Of a stretch of DNA of 64,000 bases, positions 21,203-33,186 are shown in pieces. This DNA is from Streptomyces sp. cg36. GTDB taxonomy: Bacteria > Actinomycetota > Actinomycetes > Streptomycetales > Streptomycetaceae. Position 1 is the first letter of the stretch; each line of letters begins with the position of its first letter. A model generated the notes under the pieces. The model saw nothing but the letters and a program-made list of their open reading frames with translations. It was not told where the DNA came from and made no database searches. The position numbers were made by a program, and so were the translations under genes. Where the stretch lies: contig NZ_CP163520.1 in the NCBI RefSeq assembly GCF_041080675.1, positions 6,539,501 to 6,603,500 on the forward strand, in the 5' to 3' direction.

Positions 21203-23871
21203 TGGAGTCGGCTGAAATCCGCCGCCGCTGGCTGAGCTTCTTCGAGGAGCGCGGTCACACCGTCGTCCCTTCGGCGTCGCTCATCGCGGACGACCCGACT
21301 CTGCTGCTCGTCCCCGCGGGCATGGTGCCGTTCAAGCCGTACTTCCTGGGTGAGGTCAAGCCGCCCGCCCCGCGCGTGACCAGCGTGCAGAAGTGCGTGC
21401 GCACGCCGGACATCGAAGAGGTCGGCAAGACCACCCGGCACGGCACGTTCTTCCAGATGTGCGGCAACTTCTCCTTCGGCGACTACTTCAAGGAAGGCGC
21501 CATCAAGCTCGCCTGGGAGCTGCTCACCAGCTCCGTGGCGGACGGCGGCTTCGGCCTGGAGCCGGAGAAGCTCTGGATCACCGTCTACCTCGACGACGAC
21601 GAGGCCGAGCGCATCTGGCACGAGGTCGTCGGCGTGCCGAAGGAGCGCATCCAGCGCCTGGGCAAGAAGGACAACTTCTGGTCCATGGGCGTCCCCGGCC
21701 CCTGCGGCCCCTGCTCCGAGATCAACTACGACCGCGGCCCCGAGTTCGGCGTCGAGGGCGGCCCGGCCGTCAACGACGAGCGGTACGTGGAGATCTGGAA
21801 CCTCGTCTTCATGCAGTACGAGCGGGGTGCCGGTGACGGCAAGGAGGACTTCCCGATCCTCGGCGACCTGCCGTCGCAGAACATCGACACCGGTCTGGGT
21901 CTTGAGCGTCTCGCCATGATCCTGCAGGGCGTGCAGAACATGTACGAGACCGACACCCTGCGCGTGGTCATGGACAAGGCCACCGAGCTGACCGGCGTCC
22001 GCTATGGGGCCGCCCACCACACGGACGTCTCGCTGCGTGTGGTCGCCGACCACATCCGTACGTCCACGATGCTCATCGGCGACGGCGTCACCCCCGGCAA
22101 CGAGGGCCGCGGCTACGTGCTGCGCCGCATCATGCGCCGCGCCATCCGCAACATGCGGCTGATGGGCGCCACCGGGCCGGTCGTCCAGGACCTCATCGGC
22201 GTCGTGATCGACACCATGGGGCAGCAGTACCCGGAGCTGATCACCGACCGCAAGCGCATCGAGACGGTCGCGCTCGCCGAAGAGGCCGCCTTCCTCAAGG
22301 CCCTCAAGGGCGGCACCAACATCCTGGACACCGCCGTCACCGAGACCAAGGCCGCCGGTGGCACGGTCCTCGCCGGTGAGAAGGCGTTCCTGCTCCACGA
22401 CACCTGGGGCTTCCCCATCGACCTCACCCTGGAGATGGCCGCCGAGCAGGGCCTCTCCGTGGACGAGGACGGCTTCCGCCGTCTGATGAAGGAGCAGCGC
22501 GAGCGCGCCAAGGCCGACGCCAAGGCCAAGAAGACCGGCCACGCCGACCTGTCCGCCTACCGCGAGGTGGCCGACAACTCCGGCGAGACCGACTTCACCG
22601 GCTACACGCTGACCGAGAACGAGTCGACGATCGTCGGCCTCCTCGTCGACGGCGTGCCCTCGCCCGCCGCCTCCGAGGGCGACGAGGTCGAGGTCGTCCT
22701 CGACCGCAGCCCCTTCTACGCCGAGGGCGGCGGCCAGCTCGCCGACCAGGGCCGCATCAAGCTCGACAGCGGCGCCGTCATCGAGGTCCGCGACGTGCAG
22801 AAGCCGGTCCCCGGCGTGCACGTGCACAAGGGCGTCGTCCAGGTCGGCGAGGTCACCCTCGGCGCCTCGGCCTACGCCACCATCGACATCAAGCGCCGCC
22901 GCGCCATCGCCCGCGCCCACAGCGCCACGCACCTCACCCACCAGGCCCTGCGCGACGCGCTCGGCCCGACGGCCGCCCAGGCCGGTTCGGAGAACTCGCC
23001 GGGCCGCTTCCGCTTCGACTTCGGCTCGCCCGCCGCCGTTCCCGGCACGGTCCTCACCGACGTCGAGCAGAAGATCAACGAGGTGCTCTCGCGCGAACTG
23101 GACGTCCAGGCCGAGGTCATGTCGATCGACGAGGCCAAGAAGCAGGGCGCCATCGCCGAGTTCGGCGAGAAGTACGGCGAGCGCGTCCGCGTGGTCACCA
23201 TCGGCGACTTCTCCAAGGAGCTCTGCGGCGGCACGCACGTCGGCAACACCGCCCAGCTGGGTCTGGTGAAGCTGCTCGGCGAGTCGTCCATCGGCTCCGG
23301 TGTGCGCCGCATCGAGGCCCTGGTCGGCGTGGACGCCTACCACTTCCTCGCCCGGGAGCACACGGTCGTCGCCCAGCTCCAGGAGCTGGTCAAGGGCCGT
23401 CCCGAGGAGCTGCCGGAGAAGATCTCCACCATGCTCGGCAAGCTGAAGGACGCCGAGAAGGAGATCGAGAAGTTCCGCGCCGAGAAGGTGCTCCAGGCCG
23501 CCGCGGGTCTGGCCCAGGGCGCCAAGGACGTCCGGGGCGTGGCCCTGGTCACCGGCCAGGTGCCGGACGGCACCTCCGCCGACGACCTGCGCAAGCTGGT
23601 CCTCGACGTGCGCGGTCGCATCTCCTCGGACCGCCCGGTCGTGGTGGCCCTGTTCACCACGGCCAACGGCCGCCCGGTGACGGTCATCGCCACCAACGAG
23701 GCCGCCCGCGAGCGCGGTCTCAAGGCCGGTGAGCTGGTGCGCACCGCCGCCAAGACCCTCGGTGGCGGCGGTGGTGGCAAGTCGGACGTCGCCCAGGGCG
23801 GCGGTCAGAACCCGGACGCGATCGGCGACGCCATCGACGCCGTCGAGCGCCAGGTCGGCGAGACCGCCTGA
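21202..23871 (+). CDS. alaS: Alanyl-tRNA synthetase
   Basis: Charges tRNA-Ala and edits Ser/Gly mis-charging. The 889-residue class II enzyme begins [20 protein letters not shown]. It shows the aminoacylation core ([32 protein letters not shown]), the editing-domain zinc ligands HSATH and CGGTH, and a C-terminal C-Ala domain ending in a Gly-rich linker plus [19 protein letters not shown]. Length is normal. The ATG overlaps the preceding stop, and its own TGA overlaps the ruvX ATG (23871). Confidence 0.98.
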   Translation: MESAEIRRRWLSFFEERGHTVVPSASLIADDPTLLLVPAGMVPFKPYFLGEVKPPAPRVTSVQKCVRTPDIEEVGKTTRHGTFFQMCGNFSFGDYFKEGAIKLAWELLTSSVADGGFGLEPEKLWITVYLDDDEAERIWHEVVGVPKERIQRLGKKDNFWSMGVPGPCGPCSEINYDRGPEFGVEGGPAVNDERYVEIWNLVFMQYERGAGDGKEDFPILGDLPSQNIDTGLGLERLAMILQGVQNMYETDTLRVVMDKATELTGVRYGAAHHTDVSLRVVADHIRTSTMLIGDGVTPGNEGRGYVLRRIMRRAIRNMRLMGATGPVVQDLIGVVIDTMGQQYPELITDRKRIETVALAEEAAFLKALKGGTNILDTAVTETKAAGGTVLAGEKAFLLHDTWGFPIDLTLEMAAEQGLSVDEDGFRRLMKEQRERAKADAKAKKTGHADLSAYREVADNSGETDFTGYTLTENESTIVGLLVDGVPSPAASEGDEVEVVLDRSPFYAEGGGQLADQGRIKLDSGAVIEVRDVQKPVPGVHVHKGVVQVGEVTLGASAYATIDIKRRRAIARAHSATHLTHQALRDALGPTAAQAGSENSPGRFRFDFGSPAAVPGTVLTDVEQKINEVLSRELDVQAEVMSIDEAKKQGAIAEFGEKYGERVRVVTIGDFSKELCGGTHVGNTAQLGLVKLLGESSIGSGVRRIEALVGVDAYHFLAREHTVVAQLQELVKGRPEELPEKISTMLGKLKDAEKEIEKFRAEKVLQAAAGLAQGAKDVRGVALVTGQVPDGTSADDLRKLVLDVRGRISSDRPVVVALFTTANGRPVTVIATNEAARERGLKAGELVRTAAKTLGGGGGGKSDVAQGGGQNPDAIGDAIDAVERQVGETA

Positions 23872-24335
23872 TGCGACGCGGCCGACGCCTCGCGATCGAC
23901 GTCGGGGACGCCCGGATCGGGGTCGCCTCGTGCGACCCCGACGGGGTCCTCGCCACGCCGGTGGAGACGGTGCCGGGACGTGACGTCCCGGCCGCCCACC
24001 GGCGGCTGCGCCGACTCGTCGAGGAGTACGAACCGATCGAGGTGGTCGTCGGACTGCCCCGCTCCCTCAACGGGGGCGAGGGTCCGGCGGCCGTCAAGGT
24101 CCGCAAGTTCGCCGGTGAACTGGCGAAGGGGATCGCCCCGATTCCCGTCCGGCTCGTCGACGAGCGGATGACAACGGTCACAGCGACACAGGGCCTGCGC
24201 GCCTCCGGAGTGAAGGCGAAGAAGGGCAGGTCCGTCATCGACCAGGCCGCCGCGGTCGTCATTCTGCAGAATGCCCTGGAGGCCGAACGGGTGTCAGGAC
24301 GCCCTCCCGGCGAGGGCGTCGAAGTGGTTATCTGA
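23871..24335 (+). CDS. ruvX: Putative pre-16S rRNA nuclease YqgF/RuvX
   Basis: RNase H-fold protein of the YqgF/RuvX family, implicated in 16S rRNA 5'-end processing in Escherichia coli. The 154-residue product shows the first catalytic-type motif RLAIDVGDARIGVA, the middle acidic region VVGLPRSLNGGEG, and the C-terminal segment LVDERMTTVTATQGL with KGRSVIDQAAAVVILQ carrying the last Asp. The C-terminus is slightly extended. It is coupled to alaS by a TGATG overlap; mltG follows 101 nt later. The alaS-ruvX-mltG-aroE order is standard in actinobacteria. Confidence 0.93.
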   Translation: MRRGRRLAIDVGDARIGVASCDPDGVLATPVETVPGRDVPAAHRRLRRLVEEYEPIEVVVGLPRSLNGGEGPAAVKVRKFAGELAKGIAPIPVRLVDERMTTVTATQGLRASGVKAKKGRSVIDQAAAVVILQNALEAERVSGRPPGEGVEVVI

Positions 24336-24436
24336 TCGCGATACGGTAACGTTCCGCGCGATGCGGAGGCATTCGAACAGCCACCGCACAGCAAAAGAGG
24401 CGGACCGTCCGGATGCCTCGCGGCTCTAGGGGACCG

Positions 24437-26149
24437 ATGACTGAGTATGGCCGGGGCGCAGGCTCCGAACCGTGGCATCCCGAGGATCCCCTGTACGGGG
24501 ACCAGGGATGGGGAGCGCAGCAGGCTGCCTCCGGTCAGGCTCCGTACGGCGCTCAGCAGCCGCACCAGCAGTACGCCCAGCAGCAGCACGGGCAGCAGCA
24601 ACAGCATCCGCAGCAACAGCAGCATCCCCAGCACCAGCAGTACGCGCAGCAGCACGACCCGTACGGGCAGCAGCAGCACTACGGTGACCAGCCCCAGCAG
24701 GGCTATCCGCAGCAGCAGGTCCCGCAGGGTTACGCAGAGCAGGCTCAGTACAACGGGGGATGGGACACCGGCCAGCAGGCCGCCATGCCCTACGCCGGCC
24801 AGCAGGCCGAGGCGTACCCCGGGTACGGCACGCAGGCCCAGGACTACTACGCGACTCCCGAGGCGTATCCGCCGCCGCAGCCCCCGGGGCAGCGGCGGGC
24901 GGTGCCGGAGCAGCAGCAGGAGTGGGCCCCCGAGGCCGAGCCGGAGCCGGAGGAGGAGAAGCACCCCTTCTTCACCGACGGCCCGGCCAAGGAGCCCGAG
25001 GCCGACGAGGAGGAGCCGCGCGGCTCCCGGCGCGGCGACGGGCGCGACCGCCGGGGCAAGGGCAAGAAGAAGGGCAAGAGCGGGCGCGCCTGTCTGGTGC
25101 TCGTCGTCGTCTTCTCGCTCGGCGTCGGCGGCGTCGGCTATGTCGGATACCACTTCTGGCAGAAGAAATTCGGCTCGGCCCCCGACTATTCCGGAGCGGG
25201 TTCCACGCCGGTCCAGGTGGAAATCCCGCAGGGCGCCGGCGGATATGAGATCGGCAGCATTCTGGTCAAGGCCGGAGTGGTCAAGAGCCAGGGCGCCTTC
25301 GTCTCCGCGCAGAACGACAACCCCAAGGGCAAGACCATTCAGGCGGGCGTTTACACGCTCAACAAGGGGCAGTCGGCGGCGAATGCGCTCGCGGCCATGC
25401 TGAACCCGTCCAGCCGCAACAACCTGATCATTCCCGAGGGCAAGCGGAACAACTGGGTCTACGAACAGATCGACAAGCGGCTCGAACTCAAGCCGGGCAC
25501 GACGAAGGACGTCGCGCGCAGCCAGGCGAAGAACCTCGGGCTGCCGGACTGGGCGAACGACAACAAGGAGATCCTGGACCCGCTGGAAGGATTCCTCTAC
25601 CCGGCGAGCTACCCGGTCGCCAAGGGCACCAAGCCCGAGGACGTCCTGCGCAAGATGGTCTCCCGGGCCAACCAGGAGTACGGCAAGGTCGACCTCAAGG
25701 GCATGGCGGCCAAGATGGGCCTCAAGTCGCCGCTCCAGGTCCTCACGGTCGCCAGCCTCGTCCAGGCGGAAGGCAAGTACAAGCACGACTTCGACAAGGT
25801 CGCGCGGGTCGTCTACAACCGTCTGAAGCCCAACAACACCGAAACCTACGGTCTGCTCGACTTCGACTCCACGGTGAACTACGCGAAGGGCGAATCGACC
25901 CTCAACACGGGTTCGGTCAAGGACCTCCGCGAATTCCACCACCCGTACAACACGTACTACATCCACGGACTGCCGCCCGGCCCCATCGGCAACCCCGGTG
26001 ACGCGGCGCTGCATTCGGCGCTCAACCCGACGCCGGGCCCGTGGTACTACTTCGTCTCCGTCACGGAGAACGAGACGCTGTTCGCGGTCACCAACGCGGA
26101 GCACGAGCAGAACCGCAAGAAGTACGAACAGGAGAAGTCCGGACAGTGA
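24437..26149 (+). CDS. mltG: Endolytic peptidoglycan transglycosylase MltG with a long Q/H/Y-rich cytoplasmic leader
   Basis: MltG (YceG) cleaves nascent glycan strands at the outer face of the membrane. The 570-residue product has about 140 residues of Gln/His/Tyr/Pro-rich low-complexity sequence, an acidic then very basic stretch ([13 protein letters not shown]), one membrane helix (about 216-237), a LysM-like then YceG domain, and the catalytic-site segment [10 protein letters not shown] with the conserved Glu at 445. ATG at 24437 is preferred to ATG 24413 because AGGGGACCG lies just before it. Its stop overlaps the aroE GTG (GTGA). The leader is much longer than in Gram-negative MltG. Confidence 0.93.
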   Translation: MTEYGRGAGSEPWHPEDPLYGDQGWGAQQAASGQAPYGAQQPHQQYAQQQHGQQQQHPQQQQHPQHQQYAQQHDPYGQQQHYGDQPQQGYPQQQVPQGYAEQAQYNGGWDTGQQAAMPYAGQQAEAYPGYGTQAQDYYATPEAYPPPQPPGQRRAVPEQQQEWAPEAEPEPEEEKHPFFTDGPAKEPEADEEEPRGSRRGDGRDRRGKGKKKGKSGRACLVLVVVFSLGVGGVGYVGYHFWQKKFGSAPDYSGAGSTPVQVEIPQGAGGYEIGSILVKAGVVKSQGAFVSAQNDNPKGKTIQAGVYTLNKGQSAANALAAMLNPSSRNNLIIPEGKRNNWVYEQIDKRLELKPGTTKDVARSQAKNLGLPDWANDNKEILDPLEGFLYPASYPVAKGTKPEDVLRKMVSRANQEYGKVDLKGMAAKMGLKSPLQVLTVASLVQAEGKYKHDFDKVARVVYNRLKPNNTETYGLLDFDSTVNYAKGESTLNTGSVKDLREFHHPYNTYYIHGLPPGPIGNPGDAALHSALNPTPGPWYYFVSVTENETLFAVTNAEHEQNRKKYEQEKSGQ

Positions 26150-26991
26150 GCTCGACGAGCCACGACACGGGTGCGCGACGGGCCGCCGTCCTCGGGTCGC
26201 CCATCGCGCACTCCCTCTCCCCGGTGCTGCACCGCGCCGCCTACCGGGAACTCGGCCTCACCCACTGGTCCTACGACCGCTTCGAGGTGGACGAGGCCGG
26301 GCTGCCCGCCTTCGTCGACGGCCTCGACCGCTCGTGGGCGGGGCTCTCGCTCACGATGCCGCTCAAGCGCGCGATCATCCCCCTGCTCGACGGGATCAGC
26401 GACACGGCGGCCTCCGTGGAGGCGGTGAACACCGTCGTCCTCACCGGCGACGGCCGCCGCTACGGCGACAACACCGACATCCCGGGCATGATCGCAGCCC
26501 TGGAGGAGCGCGGTGTCACCAGCGTCCCCTCCGCCGCCGTGCTCGGCGCGGGCGCCACGGCCTCCTCGGCGCTGGCCGCCCTCGCCCGGATCTGTACGGG
26601 CGAGGTCACCGCGTACGTCCGCAGCGCCGCGCGCGCCGAGGAGATGCGGGGCTGGGGCGAGCGGCTCGGGATCACCGTGCGCACCGCCGACTGGGCCGAC
26701 GCCGCGGCGGCCCTCGCGCACCCGCTGGTGATCGCCACCACCCCGGCGGGCACCACGGACGCGCTCGCCGCCGCCGTGCCCGAGCGGCCCGGCACGCTCT
26801 TCGACGTCCTGTACGACCCCTGGCCGACCGCGCTCGCGGCCGGCTGGGCGGCGCGCGGCGGCGCGGTCGTCGGCGGCCTCGACCTCCTGGTCCACCAGGC
26901 GGTCCTCCAGGTCGAGCAGATGACCGGCGCGCGGCCCGCCCCCCTCGCCGCGATGCGCAAGGCGGGCGAGGCGGCCCTCACCGCCCGCTGA
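26146..26991 (+). CDS. aroE: Shikimate dehydrogenase (AroE family)
   Basis: NADPH-dependent reduction of 3-dehydroshikimate to shikimate. The 281-residue product has the substrate-binding [20 protein letters not shown], the catalytic lysine region [18 protein letters not shown], the DNTDIPGM motif, and a nucleotide-binding [15 protein letters not shown] loop; the C-terminus has the usual [18 protein letters not shown] at 26146 overlaps the mltG TGA by 4 nt and follows CAGGAGAAG. The ribose-phosphate-binding loop lacks the usual Asn-Arg-x-x-x-Lys pattern, so cofactor preference is less certain. A terminator separates it from aroC. Confidence 0.92.
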   Translation: MSSTSHDTGARRAAVLGSPIAHSLSPVLHRAAYRELGLTHWSYDRFEVDEAGLPAFVDGLDRSWAGLSLTMPLKRAIIPLLDGISDTAASVEAVNTVVLTGDGRRYGDNTDIPGMIAALEERGVTSVPSAAVLGAGATASSALAALARICTGEVTAYVRSAARAEEMRGWGERLGITVRTADWADAAAALAHPLVIATTPAGTTDALAAAVPERPGTLFDVLYDPWPTALAAGWAARGGAVVGGLDLLVHQAVLQVEQMTGARPAPLAAMRKAGEAALTAR

Positions 26992-27012
26992 ACCCCTTTC
27001 CCCGCTCACCGA

Positions 27013-27040
27013 CCCCGTGCCCCCTCCGAGGGGCACGGGG
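27013..27040 (+). terminator. Intrinsic-type terminator between aroE and aroC
   Basis: Perfect 11-bp stem CCCCGTGCCCC/GGGGCACGGGG (27013-27023 with 27030-27040), 6-nt loop, 21 nt after the aroE stop. Confidence 0.72.
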
Positions 27041-27209
27041 CGTTCGCGCGAGCGGCCACATCCGGCCCGCACCTGACGAAGAACCGTCCGGTTGCTGGAC
27101 CGGCGGCCAGGTCCACGCCCCGGACGTGCGAGGATCAGGGGTGGCGGGCCAGGGCCGCGCACCCCGGCCGCGCCGCAGTACCAGGACGCGCGAGCAACGA
27201 GGAGCACCG

Positions 27210-28390
27210 TTGAGCAGGTTGCGCTGGCTGACCGCGGGGGAGTCCCACGGACCCGCACTTGTGGCGACGCTGGAGGGTCTTCCCGCCGGTGTGCCGATCA
27301 CCACGGAGATGGTGGCCGACCACCTGGCCCGGCGCCGCCTCGGCTATGGCCGCGGCGCCCGGATGAAGTTCGAGCGCGACGAGGTCACCTTCCTCGGCGG
27401 TGTCCGGCACGGCCTCTCCATGGGCTCCCCGGTGGCGATCATGGTGGGCAACACCGAGTGGCCCAAGTGGGAGCAGGTCATGTCGGCCGACCCGGTCGAC
27501 CCGGCCGTCCTCGCCGACCTCGCCCGCAACGCGCCGCTGACCCGGCCGCGCCCCGGCCACGCCGACCTGGCGGGCATGCAGAAGTACGGCTTCGACGAGG
27601 CCCGGCCGATCCTGGAGCGCGCCAGCGCCCGCGAGACCGCCGCCCGCGTCGCCCTCGGCGCCATCGCCCGCTCCTACCTGAAGGAGACGGCCGGGATCGA
27701 GGTCGTCTCGCACGTCGTCGAGCTCGCCGCCGCCAAGGCCCCGTACGGCGTCTACCCGACCCCGGCCGACGTCGAGAAGCTGGACGCGGACCCGGTGCGC
27801 TGCCTCGACGAGGACGCCTCCAAGGCGATGGTCGCCGAGATCGACCAGGCCCACAAGGACGGCGACACCCTCGGCGGTGTGGTCGAGGTCCTGGCGTACG
27901 GCGTGCCCGTGGGCCTCGGCTCGCACGTCCACTGGGACCGGCGCCTCGACGCGCGGCTCGCCGCCGCCCTGATGGGCATCCAGGCCATCAAGGGCGTGGA
28001 GGTCGGCGACGGCTTCGACCTGGCGCGGGTGCCCGGCTCGCAGGCCCACGACGAGATCGTCCGGACCGCCGACGGCGTCAAGCGCACCTCCGGGCGCGCG
28101 GGCGGCACCGAGGGCGGCCTCACCACCGGTGAGCTGCTGCGGGTGCGCGCCGCCATGAAGCCGATCGCGACCGTCCCGCGGGCGCTCGCCACCATCGACG
28201 TGGCGACCGGCGAGGCCGCCAAGGCCCACCACCAGCGCTCCGACGTGTGCGCGGTGCCCGCGGCCGGGATCGTGGCCGAGGCCATGGTCGCGCTGGTGCT
28301 GGCCGACGCGGTGGCGGAGAAGTTCGGCGGCGACAGCGTCCCCGAGACCCGCCGCAACGTCCAGTCCTACCTCGACAACCTCCAGATCCG

Positions 28391-28394
<4 letters not shown>
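27210..28394 (+). CDS. aroC: Chorismate synthase
   Basis: Converts EPSP to chorismate using reduced FMN. The 394-residue product begins [20 protein letters not shown] and contains the family signatures [29 protein letters not shown], the [12 protein letters not shown] motif and the C-terminal [14 protein letters not shown] region. TTG at 27210 is used because [15 protein letters not shown] starts right at the conserved edge and ACGAGGAGCACC lies immediately upstream. It is the first gene of aroC-aroK-aroB-aroQ; the stop overlaps the aroK GTG by 4 nt. Confidence 0.96.
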
Positions 28395-30440
<2,046 letters not shown>

Positions 30441-30458
30441 CCGGGCACCATCGCCACG

Positions 30459-30488
30459 CCCCGGCCGTTCACACTGCGGCGGCCGGGG
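30459..30488 (+). terminator. Possible terminator after aroQ
   Basis: Perfect 9-bp stem CCCCGGCCG/CGGCCGGGG (30459-30467 with 30480-30488) with a 12-nt loop; weaker than the other hairpins in the window. Confidence 0.4.
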
Positions 30489-30566
30489 AAGGTACGGTTC
30501 TGGACCGGACGTCCCGACGGGCGTCCCACCAGCGCCAGTTGCCTGTACGAGACGGAGTGGCACCGG

Positions 30567-31505
30567 ATGCAGCACGAACCGGGGGCCCCGCTTCCGCCGC
30601 CCCGCGCGCCGGGGCACGGCCCGGGCCCCGACTGGGCCTTCACGGCCCCCCGGCCCCCGGGCCGGCCCCCGACCCACACCGGTCACCCGCCCGTACCGGG
30701 CCCGCCGCCGCACGGCGGGCAGCCGTCTGCACCGGGCGTGCCGCCGCACGGCGGGCAGCCGTCCGCGTCGGGCCCGCCGCCCCACGGCATCCAGGCGCCC
30801 CCCGCTCCCGGCCCGCCGCCCGCCCCGGGCTGGCACGCCCCGGCACCGGCGCACGCGCCCGCGCCGCCGTCCCGGGACACCACCGGCCACATCCAGCTGC
30901 CGCCCGGCGGCCCCGTGCCGCTGCCGCAGGCGCCGGAGGGCACCGGGGTCACCACCCTCGCCGTGCTCCTGATAGGCCCGGCGGGCGCGGGCAAGACCAC
31001 GGTGGCCCGCCACTGGGCCCAGCACCGCCGCGTCCCCACCGCCCACATCAGCCTCGACGACGTACGCGAATGGGTCTGCGCGGGCTTCGCGGACCCCCAG
31101 TCGGGGTGGAACGACCACTCCGAGGCGCAGTACCGGCTGGCCCGCCGCACCTGCGGCTTCGCCGCGCGCAACTTCCTGGCCAACGGGATCTCCTGCATCC
31201 TCGACGACGCGGTCTTCCCGGACCGGCCGGTGGTGGGCCTGGGCGGCTGGAAGCGGCATGTGGGACCCGGGCTGCTGCCCGTGGTGCTGCTGCCCGGCCT
31301 GGAGGTCGTCCTGGAACGCAACGCCGAGCGCTCGGGCAACCGCCGGCTGTCCGACGAGGAGGTGGCGGGCATCCACGGCCGCATGGCGGGCTGGTACGGC
31401 TCGGGCCTGCCCATCATCGACAACTCCCACTACGACGTCCCCACCACGGCCCGCCTCCTGGACGACGTCCTGGCCAGAGCGATAACAAGCCCCCCAAGCT
31501 GGTAA
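30567..31505 (+). CDS. P-loop kinase-like ATPase with a proline-rich N-terminus
   Basis: The 312-residue product has about 125 residues of Pro/Gly/His-rich low complexity, including repeated PPHGGQPSA units, then a P-loop domain: Walker A LIGPAGAGKTTVA (G137-K143), ISLDDVREWVCAGFADP, ILDDAVFPDR and a C-terminal ERNAERSGNRRLSDEEV helix. The core resembles small AAA/zeta-toxin/polynucleotide-kinase-type enzymes; the substrate is unknown. The ATG at 30567 lacks a textbook ribosome site (nearest is GAGACGGAG). It sits between aroQ and the aminopeptidase P-like gene. No membrane helix is visible; the Pro-rich arm could bind partner proteins. Confidence 0.82.
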   Translation: MQHEPGAPLPPPRAPGHGPGPDWAFTAPRPPGRPPTHTGHPPVPGPPPHGGQPSAPGVPPHGGQPSASGPPPHGIQAPPAPGPPPAPGWHAPAPAHAPAPPSRDTTGHIQLPPGGPVPLPQAPEGTGVTTLAVLLIGPAGAGKTTVARHWAQHRRVPTAHISLDDVREWVCAGFADPQSGWNDHSEAQYRLARRTCGFAARNFLANGISCILDDAVFPDRPVVGLGGWKRHVGPGLLPVVLLPGLEVVLERNAERSGNRRLSDEEVAGIHGRMAGWYGSGLPIIDNSHYDVPTTARLLDDVLARAITSPPSW

Positions 31506-31509
31506 GCCG

Positions 31510-31890
31510 GAGGCTCGGAGAACCACGCAACCGGCCCCGCACCCTGCGGGGCGCGGGCAACCACGCGACCGACCCAGCACCCCCAGGGGCCCGGGGAACC
31601 ACGCGGCCGACCCAGCACCCCCAGGGGCGCCGGGAACCTCCCGACCGGCCCCGACCCCCTAGGGGCGCGGGGAACTGCGCGATCAGCCCAGCACGGTCCG
31701 CAGAATCCAACGGCGCTTGCTTTGGGGCAACGGCAGCCGCCAAGTCCCCCCGGCACCCCGCAGGGTCCCGCACCCCGCAGGGTCCCGCACCCCGCAGGGC
31801 CCCGGGGAACCACGCGACCGACCCCGACCCCCCAGGGGCGCGGGGAACTGCGCGACCGGCCCAGCACGGCCCGCGGCATCCAAACGGCGC
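31510..31890. repeat. Degenerate ~38-bp intergenic repeat array (Streptomyces-type element)
   Basis: This fills most of the 516-base gene-free stretch 31506-32021. At least seven diverged copies of a unit built on CCCCAGGGGCGCGGGGAAC, then CACGCGACCGACCCAGCAC (second half also TGCGCGACC...), can be aligned. Approximate starts are 31510, 31543, 31581, 31619, 31656, 31790 and 31829. The copies at 31656 and 31829 share a longer block running on into CAGCACGG-CCGC-ATCCAA-CGGCG. Similar GGGGCGCGGGGAACTGCGCGA elements are, from memory, scattered between genes in many Streptomyces genomes. No ORF with good codon usage occupies it; 31891-32021 shows nothing further. Confidence 0.8.
31754..31804. repeat. 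Three tandem 17-bp copies inside the intergenic array
   Basis: CACCCCGCAGGGTCCCG occurs at 31754-31770 and 31771-31787, with a one-base variant at 31788-31804. Each contains a short CCC-GCA-GGG palindrome. Confidence 0.85.
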
Positions 31891-32021
31891 CCCACGGGCA
31901 TCGGCACCCGCACCCGCACCTCCCGGCCGGTCCGGCCACAGAGGACGACCCGGCCCCGGGACGGCCCCCGGTCGGACGCGCACAACCGGCACCCCGCCGA
32001 CCCCCCTCATACGCTCGACGC

Positions 32022-33128
32022 ATGTCAGAGGTGTATGGACTCCGCCGCGGCTGGCTGCGCGACCGCTGCGCGGCCGCGGGCAGCGCGGCCGCACTGGTCT
32101 CGCGCCCCGCCAACGTCCGCTATCTCGCGGGCGGCGCCCCGCCCGGCGCCGTTCTGCTGCTCGGCCCCGCCGAGGACGTGCTGCTCTGCCCGCGCACGCC
32201 CACCGGCGACCTGGTCGAGGGCCGCCTCGACGAGCTGCTGCGGGTGACCGTACTGCCCACGCCGTCGGGCGACGCGGCGGTCGCGGCGGCCGACCTCGCC
32301 GTGGCCAGCGGCGCCGACTCGCTGAGCGTGGAGGAGCACGACCTCACCGTCTCCCGGCACCGCGCCCTCGGCTCGGTCGCGCCCCGGCTGCTCCTCGGCG
32401 ACCTCGGGGGAGCGGTCGAGCAGAAGCGGCTCGTCAAGGACGAGGAGGAGATCGCCTGTCTGCGGATCGCCGCCGAGATCGCGGACCAGGCGCTCGGCGA
32501 GCTCCTGGAGTCGATCCTGGTCGGCCGCACCGAACGCCACCTCGCCCTGGAGCTGGAGCGCCGGCTGGTGGACCACGGCGCCGACGGCCCGGCCTTCATG
32601 ACCTCCGTGGGCACCGGCCCCAACTCCGGCCGGGCCGGCCACCGCCCCTCGGACCGGCGGGTCGAGGAGGGTGATTTCCTCTCGGTCTGCCTGGGCGCGA
32701 CCTACCGCGGCTACCGCTGCGAGATCGGCCGTACGTTCGTCATCGGGACGACCCCGGCCGACTGGCAGATCGAGCTCTACGACGTCGTCTTCGCCGCTCA
32801 GCGGGCCGGGCGGGAGGCGCTGGCACCGGGCGCGGAGTGCCGTGCGGTGGACCGCGCGGCACGCCAGGTACTGGACGCGGCGGGCCACTCCGAGGGCCTC
32901 GGAGCATGCACCGGACACGGTGTCGGCCTCGAAATCGACGAGGACCCGCAGCTCGCACCTGGAGCCATGGGTAAACTGGACGCTTGCGTGCCGGTCACCG
33001 TCGAACCGGGGGTCCACCTCCCGGGCCGGGGTGGTGTCCGAATCGATGACACGCTCGTCGTCCGCCCCGAGGCGGACGGTGGGCCAGAGCTACTCACCAT
33101 CACGACCAAGGAACTGCTCGCGCTCTAG
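32022..33128 (+). CDS. Aminopeptidase P/Xaa-Pro peptidase-like M24 protein with altered metal ligands
   Basis: The 368-residue product has a creatinase-type N-terminal domain and a pita-bread M24 domain (about 130-368). Of the five canonical metal ligands (D, D, H, E, E), only H299 ([13 protein letters not shown]) and E328 ([11 protein letters not shown]) are intact. The first Asp is Cys223 in [12 protein letters not shown], the second is Glu234 in CEIGRTF, and the last Glu is Asp342 in RIDDTL. It may bind metal differently, or be a non-catalytic paralogue. ATG at 32022 ([12 protein letters not shown]). It lies 58 nt before efp, a conserved neighbour in many bacteria. Confidence 0.88.
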   Translation: MSEVYGLRRGWLRDRCAAAGSAAALVSRPANVRYLAGGAPPGAVLLLGPAEDVLLCPRTPTGDLVEGRLDELLRVTVLPTPSGDAAVAAADLAVASGADSLSVEEHDLTVSRHRALGSVAPRLLLGDLGGAVEQKRLVKDEEEIACLRIAAEIADQALGELLESILVGRTERHLALELERRLVDHGADGPAFMTSVGTGPNSGRAGHRPSDRRVEEGDFLSVCLGATYRGYRCEIGRTFVIGTTPADWQIELYDVVFAAQRAGREALAPGAECRAVDRAARQVLDAAGHSEGLGACTGHGVGLEIDEDPQLAPGAMGKLDACVPVTVEPGVHLPGRGGVRIDDTLVVRPEADGGPELLTITTKELLAL

Positions 33129-33186
33129 CACCGCTGTGCCGCGCATCCTCGGTCCCACCAGCTTCAGTCCAGGAGATTCCGCAACC

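Noticed and set aside
24560..24760. CAG-rich stretch as a non-coding triplet repeat
   Set aside because: It is in frame and encodes the Gln-rich arm of MltG.
31754..31804. Possible CRISPR array
   Set aside because: Units are directly tandem with no spacers of constant length; the 13-bp repeats at 57981-58032 are rejected for the same reason. No cas genes in the window.
31501..32113. Open frames on both strands through the intergenic repeat array (including extensions of the aminopeptidase P-like gene)
   Set aside because: They translate the DNA repeat unit, lack ribosome sites, and the conserved product starts at 32022.
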